From assembly GCA_022072405.1 (NCBI GenBank), contig JAJVHX010000016.1, positions 1 through 64,000 of the forward strand: DNA of 64,000 nucleotides. The letters run 5' to 3'. This stretch comes from Phycisphaerae bacterium. GTDB taxonomy: Bacteria > Planctomycetota > Phycisphaerae > UBA1845 > CAIVHJ01. Positions 27,383-35,992 of the stretch are shown here, piece after piece. The notes under the pieces were generated by a model. The model was not told where the DNA came from, did not search any database, and worked only from the letters and a program-made list of their open reading frames with translations. The first letter of the stretch is position 1; the number at the start of each line of letters is the position of its first letter. Position numbers and translations under genes: made by a program.

Positions 27383-28750
27383 ATGGTTGTCGATCGATCA
27401 CGTTGGGCGGAAGTTAAACGCATTTTTCATGAGGCGTTGGAACAAACGCCGGAATTTCGCGCCTCCTTTATTCTAGCCCAGTGTGGTGATGATGCTTACC
27501 TGATGAATGAGGTCCACTCCCTGCTGGCGGCTTATCTGCAATCAGATGGTTTTCTAGAGAAGCCGGCCTTTGCCGCCTGGTCCTCGCCTTCCGATGGTGA
27601 TGTGTCAGTTGTAGATCGCACGCGGACCATGGATCTGAACTCCGAGTCCGCTATCCGGGTGGCAGGGGCTCTTGCTGATCTGATACCTGATTATGAGCTG
27701 ATGCGTGTTTGTGGCCACGGTGCGTTTGGCAAGGTCTGGATCGCCCGGGATCGGGTAGGGGTCTATCGCGCATTGAAAGTTATCGAGCTTGGCAAGCTGA
27801 CCGAACTGGGCATTACCCACCGTGAAATTCGAGCCCTGCAGCAGTATTGTCAGCATGTTCCGCTGCATCCCAACCTGGTCCAGATCTTCCACATCGGCCA
27901 GGGAGAGAACATGTTTTACTACACGATGGAACTGGCCGATGATGCGGTCACGCGGCTGCCGGTACGGAAAGAACTCCCGGGCAGTTATATACCCATGACG
28001 CTGCGGCGGGTGTTGCGCGCCGGACGGTTAAATGTCGATGTTGCGGTGGAGATCACGCTGCATTTGCTAAAGGGGCTGGAATGTTTGCATCAGGCTGGGC
28101 TGGTCCATCGGGATATCAAACCGGCCAACATTATCTTCGCCAACCGCGAAGTCAAACTGGCGGATGTTTCGTTGGTCGATATGACGCGCACGCAGATGAG
28201 CCAGGTCGGAACGCCGCAATATATGCCTCCTGATGAACAGATGGACGCCACGGCTGACACGTATGCCCTGGGCAAAGTGCTGCATGAGATGATCACCAAC
28301 AAGAACATGACCAGCTTTCCGCGACTGCCGGAAGAATTGCCCATCAGTTCGACGCAGCTGGATATCGGCAAGCTGGATTCATTTCTGGTCAAAGCCTGCG
28401 GTCCCAATGCCAAGGCCCGTTATCCATCCGCGACAGAGATGCGCTCGGCACTGTTGCGTTGCCGCTTCCCGCTGATCGATGCGCCGCTTCTGGAATTAGC
28501 CAACGAGGAGATGCTGCCCAGCCCGGATGACAGTCTGGCGCTGGCTGCTCTGCAGCGGGTGGTGGGTGATGCAGATGGCGGAACGGTCGGTTCCAAAACC
28601 ACCGCCGTTTCCATCAAATCGGTTCCGCAAATCCGGTCAGCCACGCCGGGCGAGCGCATGGTCTGGGCGGTGGTGGATCGCATAATCCGGCTGGTGCCTT
28701 GGCTGGTAATTCTGGTGCTGGGTTTATATCTGATCCGGCGATTAACCTGA
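27383..28750 (+). CDS. Ser/Thr protein kinase with unusual DFG motif
   Basis: 455 residues. An N-terminal helical segment (about 1-60) of the type found in planctomycete sigma-linked kinases precedes the kinase domain (about 104-375). The glycine loop is CGHGAFGKV, the ATP lysine is K132 in ALKVIE, and the catalytic loop is HRDIKPANI (242-250). The DFG motif reads D261-V-S; the metal-binding aspartate is kept but Phe and Gly are lost. APE is replaced by PPDE. One membrane helix lies at the extreme C-terminus (about 437-453), so the kinase domain is cytoplasmic and tail-anchored. Confidence 0.87.
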   Translation: MVVDRSRWAEVKRIFHEALEQTPEFRASFILAQCGDDAYLMNEVHSLLAAYLQSDGFLEKPAFAAWSSPSDGDVSVVDRTRTMDLNSESAIRVAGALADLIPDYELMRVCGHGAFGKVWIARDRVGVYRALKVIELGKLTELGITHREIRALQQYCQHVPLHPNLVQIFHIGQGENMFYYTMELADDAVTRLPVRKELPGSYIPMTLRRVLRAGRLNVDVAVEITLHLLKGLECLHQAGLVHRDIKPANIIFANREVKLADVSLVDMTRTQMSQVGTPQYMPPDEQMDATADTYALGKVLHEMITNKNMTSFPRLPEELPISSTQLDIGKLDSFLVKACGPNAKARYPSATEMRSALLRCRFPLIDAPLLELANEEMLPSPDDSLALAALQRVVGDADGGTVGSKTTAVSIKSVPQIRSATPGERMVWAVVDRIIRLVPWLVILVLGLYLIRRLT

Positions 28751-29335
28751 TCAGGGCGGTGACCAGTCAGCTGCAAAACGTACTTCCGAATTAGCCTGCG
28801 GTAAGGCTTGCAGCATGGATTGGAGCATGTGCACATAAGTATGAGCAATGCGGGCAGCAGGCTGGAAGTGAAACCGGAGTGCAGTTGCTTCAATGACCTC
28901 GGCGTGCGGTCCTTCAATTTCAACATAACGTCCCAGCATCGGTAATTCATCCAGTTCAATGCGGCATTTTTTCAGTTGCCAGCTCTCCCGGAATTTCTCA
29001 AAGATTAAAAATGGCTGATAGCCCAGGCCCGCGAGCAGTTGTGCTGTTACTTCCGGCGGCTCGACGGTGATTTCAGTTTCTTCGCGGATTTTCAACGACC
29101 CCGGCTGCATCGGACCTTTGAAGGTTAATGTTGATTTTTCCACCGAGCCGTCCAGCAGGCGTGTCGTGCGCAGTCTCAATCCGCAACCACTCCGCCGTAA
29201 TTGATCGGCGGCGTTATCATAAATCCGATTGGTTTCCAGAACCTGTCCCAGGTAGAGGGCCTGTTGTTCGCGCAAGGTGTTACGCAAGGGGCCGAAGGAG
29301 TCGATCCTGAATTTAGCTTCTACTTCCAGGGCCAC
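28751..29335 (-). CDS. CYTH domain protein (CyaB-like)
   Basis: 194-residue single-domain protein of the CYTH triphosphate tunnel family. The signature ExExK appears as EVEAKF at residues 4-9, and charged strands follow (GLRLRTTR, STLTFKGP, KIREETEI, CRIELDELPMLGRYVEIEG). Members are adenylate cyclases (class IV), thiamine triphosphatases or inorganic triphosphatases; the sequence does not decide. GTG start with GAGGGA six bases upstream. It begins 12 bases after the leuS stop, probably in one operon. Confidence 0.82.
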   Translation of the reverse strand: MALEVEAKFRIDSFGPLRNTLREQQALYLGQVLETNRIYDNAADQLRRSGCGLRLRTTRLLDGSVEKSTLTFKGPMQPGSLKIREETEITVEPPEVTAQLLAGLGYQPFLIFEKFRESWQLKKCRIELDELPMLGRYVEIEGPHAEVIEATALRFHFQPAARIAHTYVHMLQSMLQALPQANSEVRFAADWSPP

Positions 29336-29347
29336 AAAATTCCCTCG

Positions 29348-32300
29348 CTAACGAACGACGAGATTAACCAGCTTGCCGGGCACGACAATCACCTTGTGAA
29401 TGGATTTGTCACCCACCGCCAGCAGCACCGTCGGATCGTTGCGGACCGCAGTTTCGAGCTGATCGGGTGTGGAATCAACAGGCAATTGTAACCGGGTACG
29501 CAGTTTGCCGTTGATCTGCACCGGAATCTCGATGGTATCGTCGCGGGCGAGTTGGGGATCAAAAGTCGGCCAGGGTTCATAGGCCAGGGTTCGCTGATGG
29601 CCCAGCCGTTGCCAGAGCTCTTCCGCAATGTGAGGTGCAAAGGGAGCCAGCAGCAGCACGAACGGTTCCAGAATGGCCCGCGGGCGGACCGCGGCGGAAG
29701 TCAACTCATTGGTCAGAGTGATCAATTCGGCGATGGCAGTATTGAATTTAAAACTCTCAATATGGGCTGATACCTTGCCGATGACCTGATGCAACCGGCG
29801 CAATAGTGCGAGCGGGGGTTCGACCGGCTGAACCGCCGGGGATAATTGGTCGGTCTGCTCATCTACGACCAGTCGCCACGCCCGGCTGAGAAAACGGTAC
29901 AGACCGGGAATGTCGCGCGTGTTCCAGGGTTTCGAGGCATCGAGCGGGCCCATGTACATCTCATAGAGGCGGAAGGCGTCGGCGCCGAATTCACACAGGA
30001 TGTCGTCGGGATTGACGATGTTCTTGAGCGATTTGCTCATTTTGGCGACGATCTGTTGCACCGGTTCGCCGGTGGTTTTGTGAAAAAACTGATTTTCACC
30101 GCGTTCTTCCACTTCATCCACGGGCAGGGTCATGCCGCGCTGATCCTGATAAGCGAACGACAAGATCAGCCCCTGATTGAATAACCGCTGGAAAGGCTCG
30201 ACCGTGGAGACGTGGCCCAGATCATAAAGCACCTTGTGCCAGAAGCGAGCATAGAGCAGGTGCAATACCGCGTGTTCGGCGCCGCCGACATATTGATCAA
30301 CATTCATCCAATATTTTTCAGCCACCGAGCTCCAGGGCTGCTCGGTATTCTTCGGATCGGTAAAACGCAGGTAATACCAGCAGGAACCGGCCCATTGCGG
30401 CATGGTGTTCAGTTCACGGGTATAGGTTTTTCCATCGCGCTGAACTGCGGCCCATTCTTTAACCCTGCCAAGTGGTGGACGTGGCGGTTCATTCGGGTCA
30501 TCAGAGGCGTGTGGTTGAAAATTATCCATGTGGGGAAGATCGAGCGGAAGTTCCGGTTCATCCAGACCTATCACTTCGCCGTCGGGTCCATGTAGGATCG
30601 GAAATGGTTCACCCCAGTAGCGCTGCCGGCTGAATAACCAGTCCCGCAATTTGTAATTGATGGTTCCCTTCCCCAACCCGTGTGCTTCAAGCCAGGAGGT
30701 AATTCGTTGTTTGAATTCGGTAGTGGCAAGCCCATTAAATTCACCGCTGTTGATCGCCGTTCCTTCGCCGATAAATGCTTCGGATTGCACATCAGCTCCG
30801 CCGGCGACGACTTCCACAATTGGCAAATTGAATTTTTTCGCGAACGCGTGATCACGTTCATCATGGGCTGGGACGGCCATGATCGCCCCCGTGCCGTATC
30901 CCATCAAGACATAGTCGGCGATCCAGATCGGAATCGGTTGGCCATTCAATGGATTGATCGCATAGGCGCCGGTAAAGACGCCGGTTTTCTCCTTGGTATC
31001 CGCCGTGCGATCGAGATCGGTTTTGTTCTTCGCCGTCTCAACATATCGCATCACCGCCTGAAGTGATGTTTCCTCCGAGCCGGGGGCTTTAGCCCCCGCG
31101 GAGCTGCTTCCAGTGGCAATTCCCAGATTTTCTAAACTGCCTTTGCACAACGAATTCACTTGATTTTGAACATAGTTAATTGCCGATTGCGGATCGTGTC
31201 GAATCAGTCGTTTGGACCCGGATCGTGTCCACCACTGTCCTACTGGTTTGCCAAAAGTCTGACTCAGGACACGGGAGCTGTTCCCCTTGAATAGCTGCAG
31301 TGCTTCATCCGCTCGTTGTTCACATCGGCATACAATATGAACGTGATCGTTCATGACAGCGTAAGCCAGCAGGTGGATTCCGTGCCGCTGAGCGACATCC
31401 TTGATAGAGCTTTCAACACAATCAGCCTGTTGCTGAGACAAGCGTACCGGTTCCTCTTTCATGACATTATGGGCGTTGCTATAAAGTTGAGCGTCATCTG
31501 CATCGTATGGTTCACCGGGAAGATTATGAATGACATGTTGATGCTGAGGATGAGGGGTGCGCCCGACAAAACTACGAGGATCGCCCGGTAACCAGGTACC
31601 ATAGGTGGTCCAAGTCAGTAACCAGGTTTTAGCGTCAGAGGAAGGTTCGGCCGAAGAGAAGACCCGCGTGGGCTGAAGCCCACGGCTCGGAAGATTTTTC
31701 CACGAATCAGGCGTATCTGCGGGCCATTGAGCAGGGACAATTCTTTCGACCAACGGATGTTCGGGAGCGAGGACCATATAGGTGGCGCCGAACAGCGTAT
31801 CAGGCCGCGTAGTAAAGACACGGATCACTTCATTACTATTGCCCGCCAATTTGAAATCGACTTCCGCACCGTTGCTTTTGCCGACCCAGTTTCGCTGCAT
31901 GGTCTTGATCGGTTCGGGCCAGTCCACCTGTTCGATGTCGGACAGCAGCCGTTCGCAATATTTTGTGATGCGCAGCATCCACTGCTTCAATGGCAGGCGG
32001 TAGACCGGGTAGTCACCGCGCTCGCTGCGCCCGTCATTGGTCACTTCCTCGTTGGCGAGTACTGTGCCCAACATCGGGCACCAGTTCACTGGAATCTCGT
32101 CCATGTAGGCGAGGCGATGGTTATCGACAAGTTGGCGTTTTTCGAATTTGGACAGGTTCTCCCAACTACGCCAGTCCGCACCGGCTGAAGCACGCGGCTC
32201 GGATAGAGCGGGGACGATCTGGAGGTTGGATTCTATTTTCCATTTTCCATTTTCCAATTCGCTGATCAGTTCACTGATGGGTCGTGCTTTGCCAACATAA

Positions 32301-32815
32301 GATCGACCCTGTTCGTCCTGACCGGTGGCAGTGGGATCGAACCAGCTGATAAACAGCTGCAGAAAAATCCATTGTGTCCATTTGTAATAACCCACGTCGG
32401 TGGTGGCTAATTCGCGCGACCAGTCATAGCTGAAGCCCAGTTTCCTGAGTTGCTGTTTGAAGGTGCTGATGGCCCGTTCGGTGGTGATACGCGGGTGGAC
32501 ATTGGTCTGTACGGCGTACTGTTCTGCCGGCAGGCCGAAGGAATCCCAGCCCATCGGATGCAGCACATTGAATCCGCGCATCCGTTTATATCGGGAGAGG
32601 ATATCGGTCGCGGTATAACCTTCCGGATGGCCGACGTGCAGTCCGCTGCCCGAAGGGTAGGGGAACATATCCAGGACGTAGTATTTGGGTTTGGAGGTAT
32701 CAAAGTCCGCATCGCCAGGGTTCCCAATGTGGAAGGTGGAATGTTGTTCCCAATAATCCTGCCACTTGGGTTCGATAACGGCGGGCTGATAGATGCCGGG
32801 CAATTCATTTTTCAT
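29348..32815 (-). CDS. leuS: Leucyl-tRNA synthetase with embedded transposase domain
   Basis: Class Ia synthetase that charges tRNA-Leu. The 1155-residue frame is open throughout, well above the usual 820-950. HVGH (60-63) and KMSKS (about 923) are intact, as are WCP-type catalytic-core segments and a C-terminal anticodon domain. The CP1 editing domain has its threonine-rich loop ([19 protein letters not shown]) and the later [17 protein letters not shown]. Between these, residues about 375-581 are a foreign insert carrying a REP-associated tyrosine transposase domain. A second, smaller insert (about 183-212) precedes [13 protein letters not shown]. No stop or frameshift is seen, so the product is probably made as one chain. 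Whether the insert is tolerated, excised or selected is unknown. Confidence 0.9.
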   Translation of the reverse strand: MKNELPGIYQPAVIEPKWQDYWEQHSTFHIGNPGDADFDTSKPKYYVLDMFPYPSGSGLHVGHPEGYTATDILSRYKRMRGFNVLHPMGWDSFGLPAEQYAVQTNVHPRITTERAISTFKQQLRKLGFSYDWSRELATTDVGYYKWTQWIFLQLFISWFDPTATGQDEQGRSYVGKARPISELISELENGKWKIESNLQIVPALSEPRASAGADWRSWENLSKFEKRQLVDNHRLAYMDEIPVNWCPMLGTVLANEEVTNDGRSERGDYPVYRLPLKQWMLRITKYCERLLSDIEQVDWPEPIKTMQRNWVGKSNGAEVDFKLAGNSNEVIRVFTTRPDTLFGATYMVLAPEHPLVERIVPAQWPADTPDSWKNLPSRGLQPTRVFSSAEPSSDAKTWLLTWTTYGTWLPGDPRSFVGRTPHPQHQHVIHNLPGEPYDADDAQLYSNAHNVMKEEPVRLSQQQADCVESSIKDVAQRHGIHLLAYAVMNDHVHIVCRCEQRADEALQLFKGNSSRVLSQTFGKPVGQWWTRSGSKRLIRHDPQSAINYVQNQVNSLCKGSLENLGIATGSSSAGAKAPGSEETSLQAVMRYVETAKNKTDLDRTADTKEKTGVFTGAYAINPLNGQPIPIWIADYVLMGYGTGAIMAVPAHDERDHAFAKKFNLPIVEVVAGGADVQSEAFIGEGTAINSGEFNGLATTEFKQRITSWLEAHGLGKGTINYKLRDWLFSRQRYWGEPFPILHGPDGEVIGLDEPELPLDLPHMDNFQPHASDDPNEPPRPPLGRVKEWAAVQRDGKTYTRELNTMPQWAGSCWYYLRFTDPKNTEQPWSSVAEKYWMNVDQYVGGAEHAVLHLLYARFWHKVLYDLGHVSTVEPFQRLFNQGLILSFAYQDQRGMTLPVDEVEERGENQFFHKTTGEPVQQIVAKMSKSLKNIVNPDDILCEFGADAFRLYEMYMGPLDASKPWNTRDIPGLYRFLSRAWRLVVDEQTDQLSPAVQPVEPPLALLRRLHQVIGKVSAHIESFKFNTAIAELITLTNELTSAAVRPRAILEPFVLLLAPFAPHIAEELWQRLGHQRTLAYEPWPTFDPQLARDDTIEIPVQINGKLRTRLQLPVDSTPDQLETAVRNDPTVLLAVGDKSIHKVIVVPGKLVNLVVR
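31074..31101 (+). repeat. REP palindrome, right end of RAYT unit
   Basis: TCCGAGCC followed by the near-perfect palindrome GGGGGCTTTAGCCCCC and GCGG. In the leuS frame (opposite strand) it encodes a Ser/Ala/Gly-rich linker, [13 protein letters not shown]. It is inverted relative to the copy at 31664-31691. Confidence 0.85.
31664..31691 (-). repeat. REP palindrome, left end of RAYT unit
   Basis: On the minus strand TCCGAGCC is followed by GTGGGCTTCAGCCCAC and GCGG. It is translated as [10 protein letters not shown] in LeuRS. It matches the other end at 24 of 28 positions. Confidence 0.85.
32176..32260 (-). repeat. Second REP-derived insertion in leuS
   Basis: A degenerate REP (32176-32203) reads TCCGAGCCGC then GTGCTTCAGCC and GGTGCGG on the minus strand, about 23 of 28 positions like the RAYT-end REP. 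In the coding direction it is preceded by three tandem copies of GGAAAAT (32235-32255). Together they encode about 30 extra residues ([22 protein letters not shown] and beyond) between SELISELE and SWENLSKFE, where related synthetases have a short linker. Confidence 0.7.
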
Positions 32816-33289
32816 GTCGGCATTTTATATAAGCCCGGCGATGGTGACAAAATTCCCTTTGCCGGGGTAATGACTGAAAGCGGCCAGAATGATGAGGTCT
32901 TAATAGTTGGCAGATGATAAACAGTTCTGGTTGTAATGGCCGGTATGAGCCAATCGGTTCTGGATTTTATCCAGATTACGGCAATTCCCGATGGTCAATC
33001 GTATGGTAGTAGTGGATCTGGAGTTGGCTGACGTCGGACACCGACAGCCGCTGATCCCAAACCGACCCAGACAGACGGGCTTGGCAACACACTTCAGATC
33101 GGGTGAGTTCGGGCGCTTCATTCGGAACAGGTCTGATGATCAGCAGGGAGGTTGATCACGTCGGCCGTACTACGGCCTTCAGGTGCCTTTGCGGGGTGGA
33201 TAAAACTTGGATGGCAGACAGTAAGTCTGCCGACAGGGGCCAACCCATCTTCTTCGACAGTGTCGAAGGCGATGGGTTTTTGGCTGGTA
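32816..33289. other. Intergenic region with several hairpins
   Basis: No gene. It holds three palindromes: GGCCGTACTACGGCC (about 33163-33177), GGCAGACAGTAAGTCTGCC (about 33212-33230), and a long one at 33242-33279 whose arms are AACCCATCTTCTTCGACA and a matching TGTCGAAGGCGATGGGTT, followed by T. The long one resembles a plus-strand terminator, but no plus-strand gene precedes it. Confidence 0.55.
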
Positions 33290-33709
33290 TTAAAATCCAT
33301 CCAGTGAATCCGTTGACGCCGGTGCCGAGGCCGGTGCTTCCGCAGAACCATTCTTGCCTTTCAACAGCGCTTCATCCACATACATGGAACGATCAAAGGT
33401 TATTCCCGGTGGGGCGATGATCTGATTATGCTGACCGCCGCCGCGAACAGCCCCCAGGGTGGCCCCTGGTTCGATGTAGATCGTATTAGAATTACCGACC
33501 AGTGTCAGCGTACTGACCGTCGATCCGGAGCGAATAGTCAGCGTGTTATTTTCGCCGCGCAGACTGACTGTACCGTTGAACACCTCACTATAGGTTTTAC
33601 CCGTACCTGAGTATGAATAGTCGGCGTTGATCAGCCATTGATAACCCACCACGCCAATGGCCAACAGGATCATCATCAAACCACCCAGTTTTTTCAGTTT
33701 TCTCAACAT
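33290..33709 (-). CDS. Membrane-anchored DUF3060-like protein
   Basis: About 139 residues. The ATG at 33709 has AAGGAG eight bases upstream. A membrane helix (about 10-28) precedes a region of repeating short strands with Asn and Gly turns, such as LRGENNTLTIRSG and LVGNSNTIYIEPGATL, the pattern of DUF3060-like beta-solenoids. The C-terminus is Ala/Ser/Pro-rich. It is probably displayed outside the inner membrane. Function unknown. Confidence 0.6.
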   Translation of the reverse strand: MLRKLKKLGGLMMILLAIGVVGYQWLINADYSYSGTGKTYSEVFNGTVSLRGENNTLTIRSGSTVSTLTLVGNSNTIYIEPGATLGAVRGGGQHNQIIAPPGITFDRSMYVDEALLKGKNGSAEAPASAPASTDSLDGF

Positions 33710-33857
33710 GATCCACACTCCTTATACAATCATCTTATCAATGTGTTCGCATGATCGGGCGGTTTATTTCATCGGGCTGAAAAATCGAGTACACCCTCTG
33801 AATTGAAACAGGATATTGTCATCTGTAAAATGTTATATATTAACGAGATATGGAGTA

Positions 33858-35471
33858 TCACGGCGACATGATGGGATTGGATTGATAAACCATGCCCCAC
33901 TGGTTGTCCGGTTCGGGTAGTGGTTCATATCGATCATGGATGAATTGCATCAAAGGTCTCAAGTCCGCGCTATCCGGCGAAGGAATTCTTGATAATTCGC
34001 GATTTACTTCTTCTGCGGAAATCAGAATTATTTCGGGTGGATGGGACTGCCAGTCATGCACCATCTGTTCGACCAGAATATTTGACTTGGATCCCAGTTG
34101 GGAGATGTTCAGCAGGCTGGTAAATCGTGAGCCGCTGCGAAATCCCGTGAACCAGTAGAATGCCGGCTGGTAACTCAATGACTGTATTGAGTCGCCAGGT
34201 TGCAGGTAATGCTGCAACTGCTGCAGTTTACCACGCACTTGATACGGATCGGTGTCCATTTGGGAGTTGGTCCAGTTCACCGCGACAGCTCGCCACTGCG
34301 CTCGGATTGGAGCGATGAGCATATAAACCACCCACAACAGCATGAGGCAGCGTAAGGCACTGCGTTGGAGGTGATTCCAGGCAGCTTGCTCCCGTAGTAA
34401 TTCGCGTATCGAGCCGACAGCCAGCAGCAGGAGCGGCGGCAAAGCTGAAATGAAATAGTAGTTGGATTTACCCGGGCTGATGAGAATGAAATAGAGAGCG
34501 AAAATCAGCCAGATAGTTGTAACGAGGATAGGATGCTGCGTAACTGATTTCATGCTGGAATCATGGAGCGATTGAGGCCGTATCGGGTTTGCAGAATCTG
34601 CTGCTTCTGGCGAGGAAATCAATGATCTGTTGAACCAGCCCAATAATGTTTTGAATAGAAATGCAGCAGCCAGAATGGCAGGCAGGCCCAGCACTGCCAG
34701 ATGTTCTGACCAGTCAATCCAATGCAGACTGGGCGGAAAACCATTCTGTTGACTGTGCAGCCTGGGAAACTCCACGATGGCGATCCAGGCCCAGTGCCCA
34801 TCGGCCGTGAGTAACAAAATTATTACGGCGAAACCAAGTGCAATTGCGTAACCTCCCGCGCCGGCGATAATCATCAAAACATGTGGGCGGCGTTTGGGGC
34901 GATCGATCAGCAATATTATTAGCAGAGTAACAAAAATGGCACCGGTCGTCGCCAAGCCGGTTTGCTTGCATAGAAAACTACCCGCCAGTGCCATGCCTGC
35001 GACGAAGGCACACCGCAGTCCTGCCCTCGCCCTAATACATAACTGAAAAAAACGTACGGCAGCCAGATCGAACATGATCAGAAAAGTTTCCGGTCGATTA
35101 GTACCTCCCCAGTAGAGTGGATGCAGCAGGTAGAGAGCAGCAAGTACTGTACCCAGATGTGCAGCTGGATTACCAAACCAATGGGCAGCGACACGATGAA
35201 ACAGCCATAGGCTGACCATTATGCTTATCGTGCACATCAGGGCGACTCCGAAATATTGACCACCACTGATGAGCAAGCCAACATAGTTTATCCAGAAGAT
35301 CATGGGAGGTTTGTTGTCCCAGACGTCACCATACAATTCCTGCCCTTGTCGCATTTGCTCACCGATGTAGGCATAGAGCCAGCGGTCAGCATCATCCTGT
35401 CGTAAATGAGCCGTCATCAGCCCGATTACTGTAATGGGGAGCAACGCCATGATCAGCAGTAGAATGACCAA
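33858..35471 (-). CDS. GT-C fold membrane glycosyltransferase (GT39/ArnT-like)
   Basis: 537 residues with about eleven membrane segments. The first periplasmic loop has the acidic motif RQDDADRWLYAYIGEQM followed by ELYGDVWDNKPPMIFW. This is typical of PMT/ArnT/PF13231-type enzymes that transfer sugars from polyprenyl-phosphate carriers on the outer face of the inner membrane. A soluble domain follows at the C-terminus. The acceptor is unknown; lipid A or a surface polymer are options. The start codon is unclear: a TTG at 35471 or an ATG seven codons later. Confidence 0.75.
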   Translation of the reverse strand: MVILLLIMALLPITVIGLMTAHLRQDDADRWLYAYIGEQMRQGQELYGDVWDNKPPMIFWINYVGLLISGGQYFGVALMCTISIMVSLWLFHRVAAHWFGNPAAHLGTVLAALYLLHPLYWGGTNRPETFLIMFDLAAVRFFQLCIRARAGLRCAFVAGMALAGSFLCKQTGLATTGAIFVTLLIILLIDRPKRRPHVLMIIAGAGGYAIALGFAVIILLLTADGHWAWIAIVEFPRLHSQQNGFPPSLHWIDWSEHLAVLGLPAILAAAFLFKTLLGWFNRSLISSPEAADSANPIRPQSLHDSSMKSVTQHPILVTTIWLIFALYFILISPGKSNYYFISALPPLLLLAVGSIRELLREQAAWNHLQRSALRCLMLLWVVYMLIAPIRAQWRAVAVNWTNSQMDTDPYQVRGKLQQLQHYLQPGDSIQSLSYQPAFYWFTGFRSGSRFTSLLNISQLGSKSNILVEQMVHDWQSHPPEIILISAEEVNRELSRIPSPDSADLRPLMQFIHDRYEPLPEPDNQWGMVYQSNPIMSP

Positions 35472-35992
35472 CGATTTGCGGTGGGGATGTTGATTCGGTT
35501 GAATAGTGATCGTTTTGAATCCTGACGCAATTCCAATGATCCAGGTTCATGAATCTGATGTTGAGCACTGCTTAGTCTAGCCAGCAGTGGATGGATGAGC
35601 GAAGAGATTAGGGTTATTTTTTAACAGATGTATTGACAAGTAGGAATTGTCGGCAAAAAATAGTATGGAAAGCCAGCCTTGACGCTACCGACGAAATGAA
35701 TGTTAGATAATCAAAAATATAACTCTCCCATAATCTTATGTGATGGGATGTTACTCCAGACCCTGTACCAGGTGTCCGTTGTGACTCAATGCCAAGAATG
35801 AATTAAAAGTTCCTAATGTAGCGGGTGTCGGGCGAGTAATGAAATGGTCATAAGGAGTTTTCCGGCTGAAGTTCTGGAAACGACCTTTACGCTGTCGTGA
35901 AATTACAGCATACTGAGGCAGATTTGTGGCGTCTGGTCGTCCTGCATGGAACTCGCCACCACCCCTGATCACCATCCAGCAAGGAGTTGTAC
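35472..35992. other. Divergent intergenic region before pilM
   Basis: About 520 bases separating the glycosyltransferase and the pilus operon. It is AT-rich on the left. No convincing small gene, repeat or strong promoter was recognised. AAGGAG at 35981-35986 is the pilM ribosome binding site. Confidence 0.5.

Larger units (their letters stand above)
31074..31691 (-). mobile_element. REP-bounded RAYT transposase unit inside leuS
   Basis: A 618-bp unit (206 codons) with inverted 28-bp REP palindromes at both ends, starting TCCGAGCC. The translated interior is a Y1/HUH transposase of the TnpA_REP (RAYT) type. It has [19 protein letters not shown] at its start, the HUH motif in [10 protein letters not shown] (about residue 490 of the fusion), [12 protein letters not shown], and the candidate catalytic tyrosine in [10 protein letters not shown] (about 547). 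No methionine precedes the transposase start and no stop ends it, so it can only be translated as part of LeuRS. The catalytic residues look intact. Confidence 0.88.

Noticed and set aside
31074..31691. Intein interpretation of the leuS insert
   Set aside because: No splice-junction Cys/Ser or C-terminal His-Asn, and no Hint domain. The content is a Y1 transposase with REP ends.
31074..31691. Group I or II intron, or a frame-disrupting IS
   Set aside because: The frame is open throughout, no target-site duplication is evident, and the ends are REP palindromes.
33242..33279. Terminator assigned to a gene
   Set aside because: Shape fits a plus-strand terminator, but no plus-strand gene ends here, so it is reported only as a hairpin.
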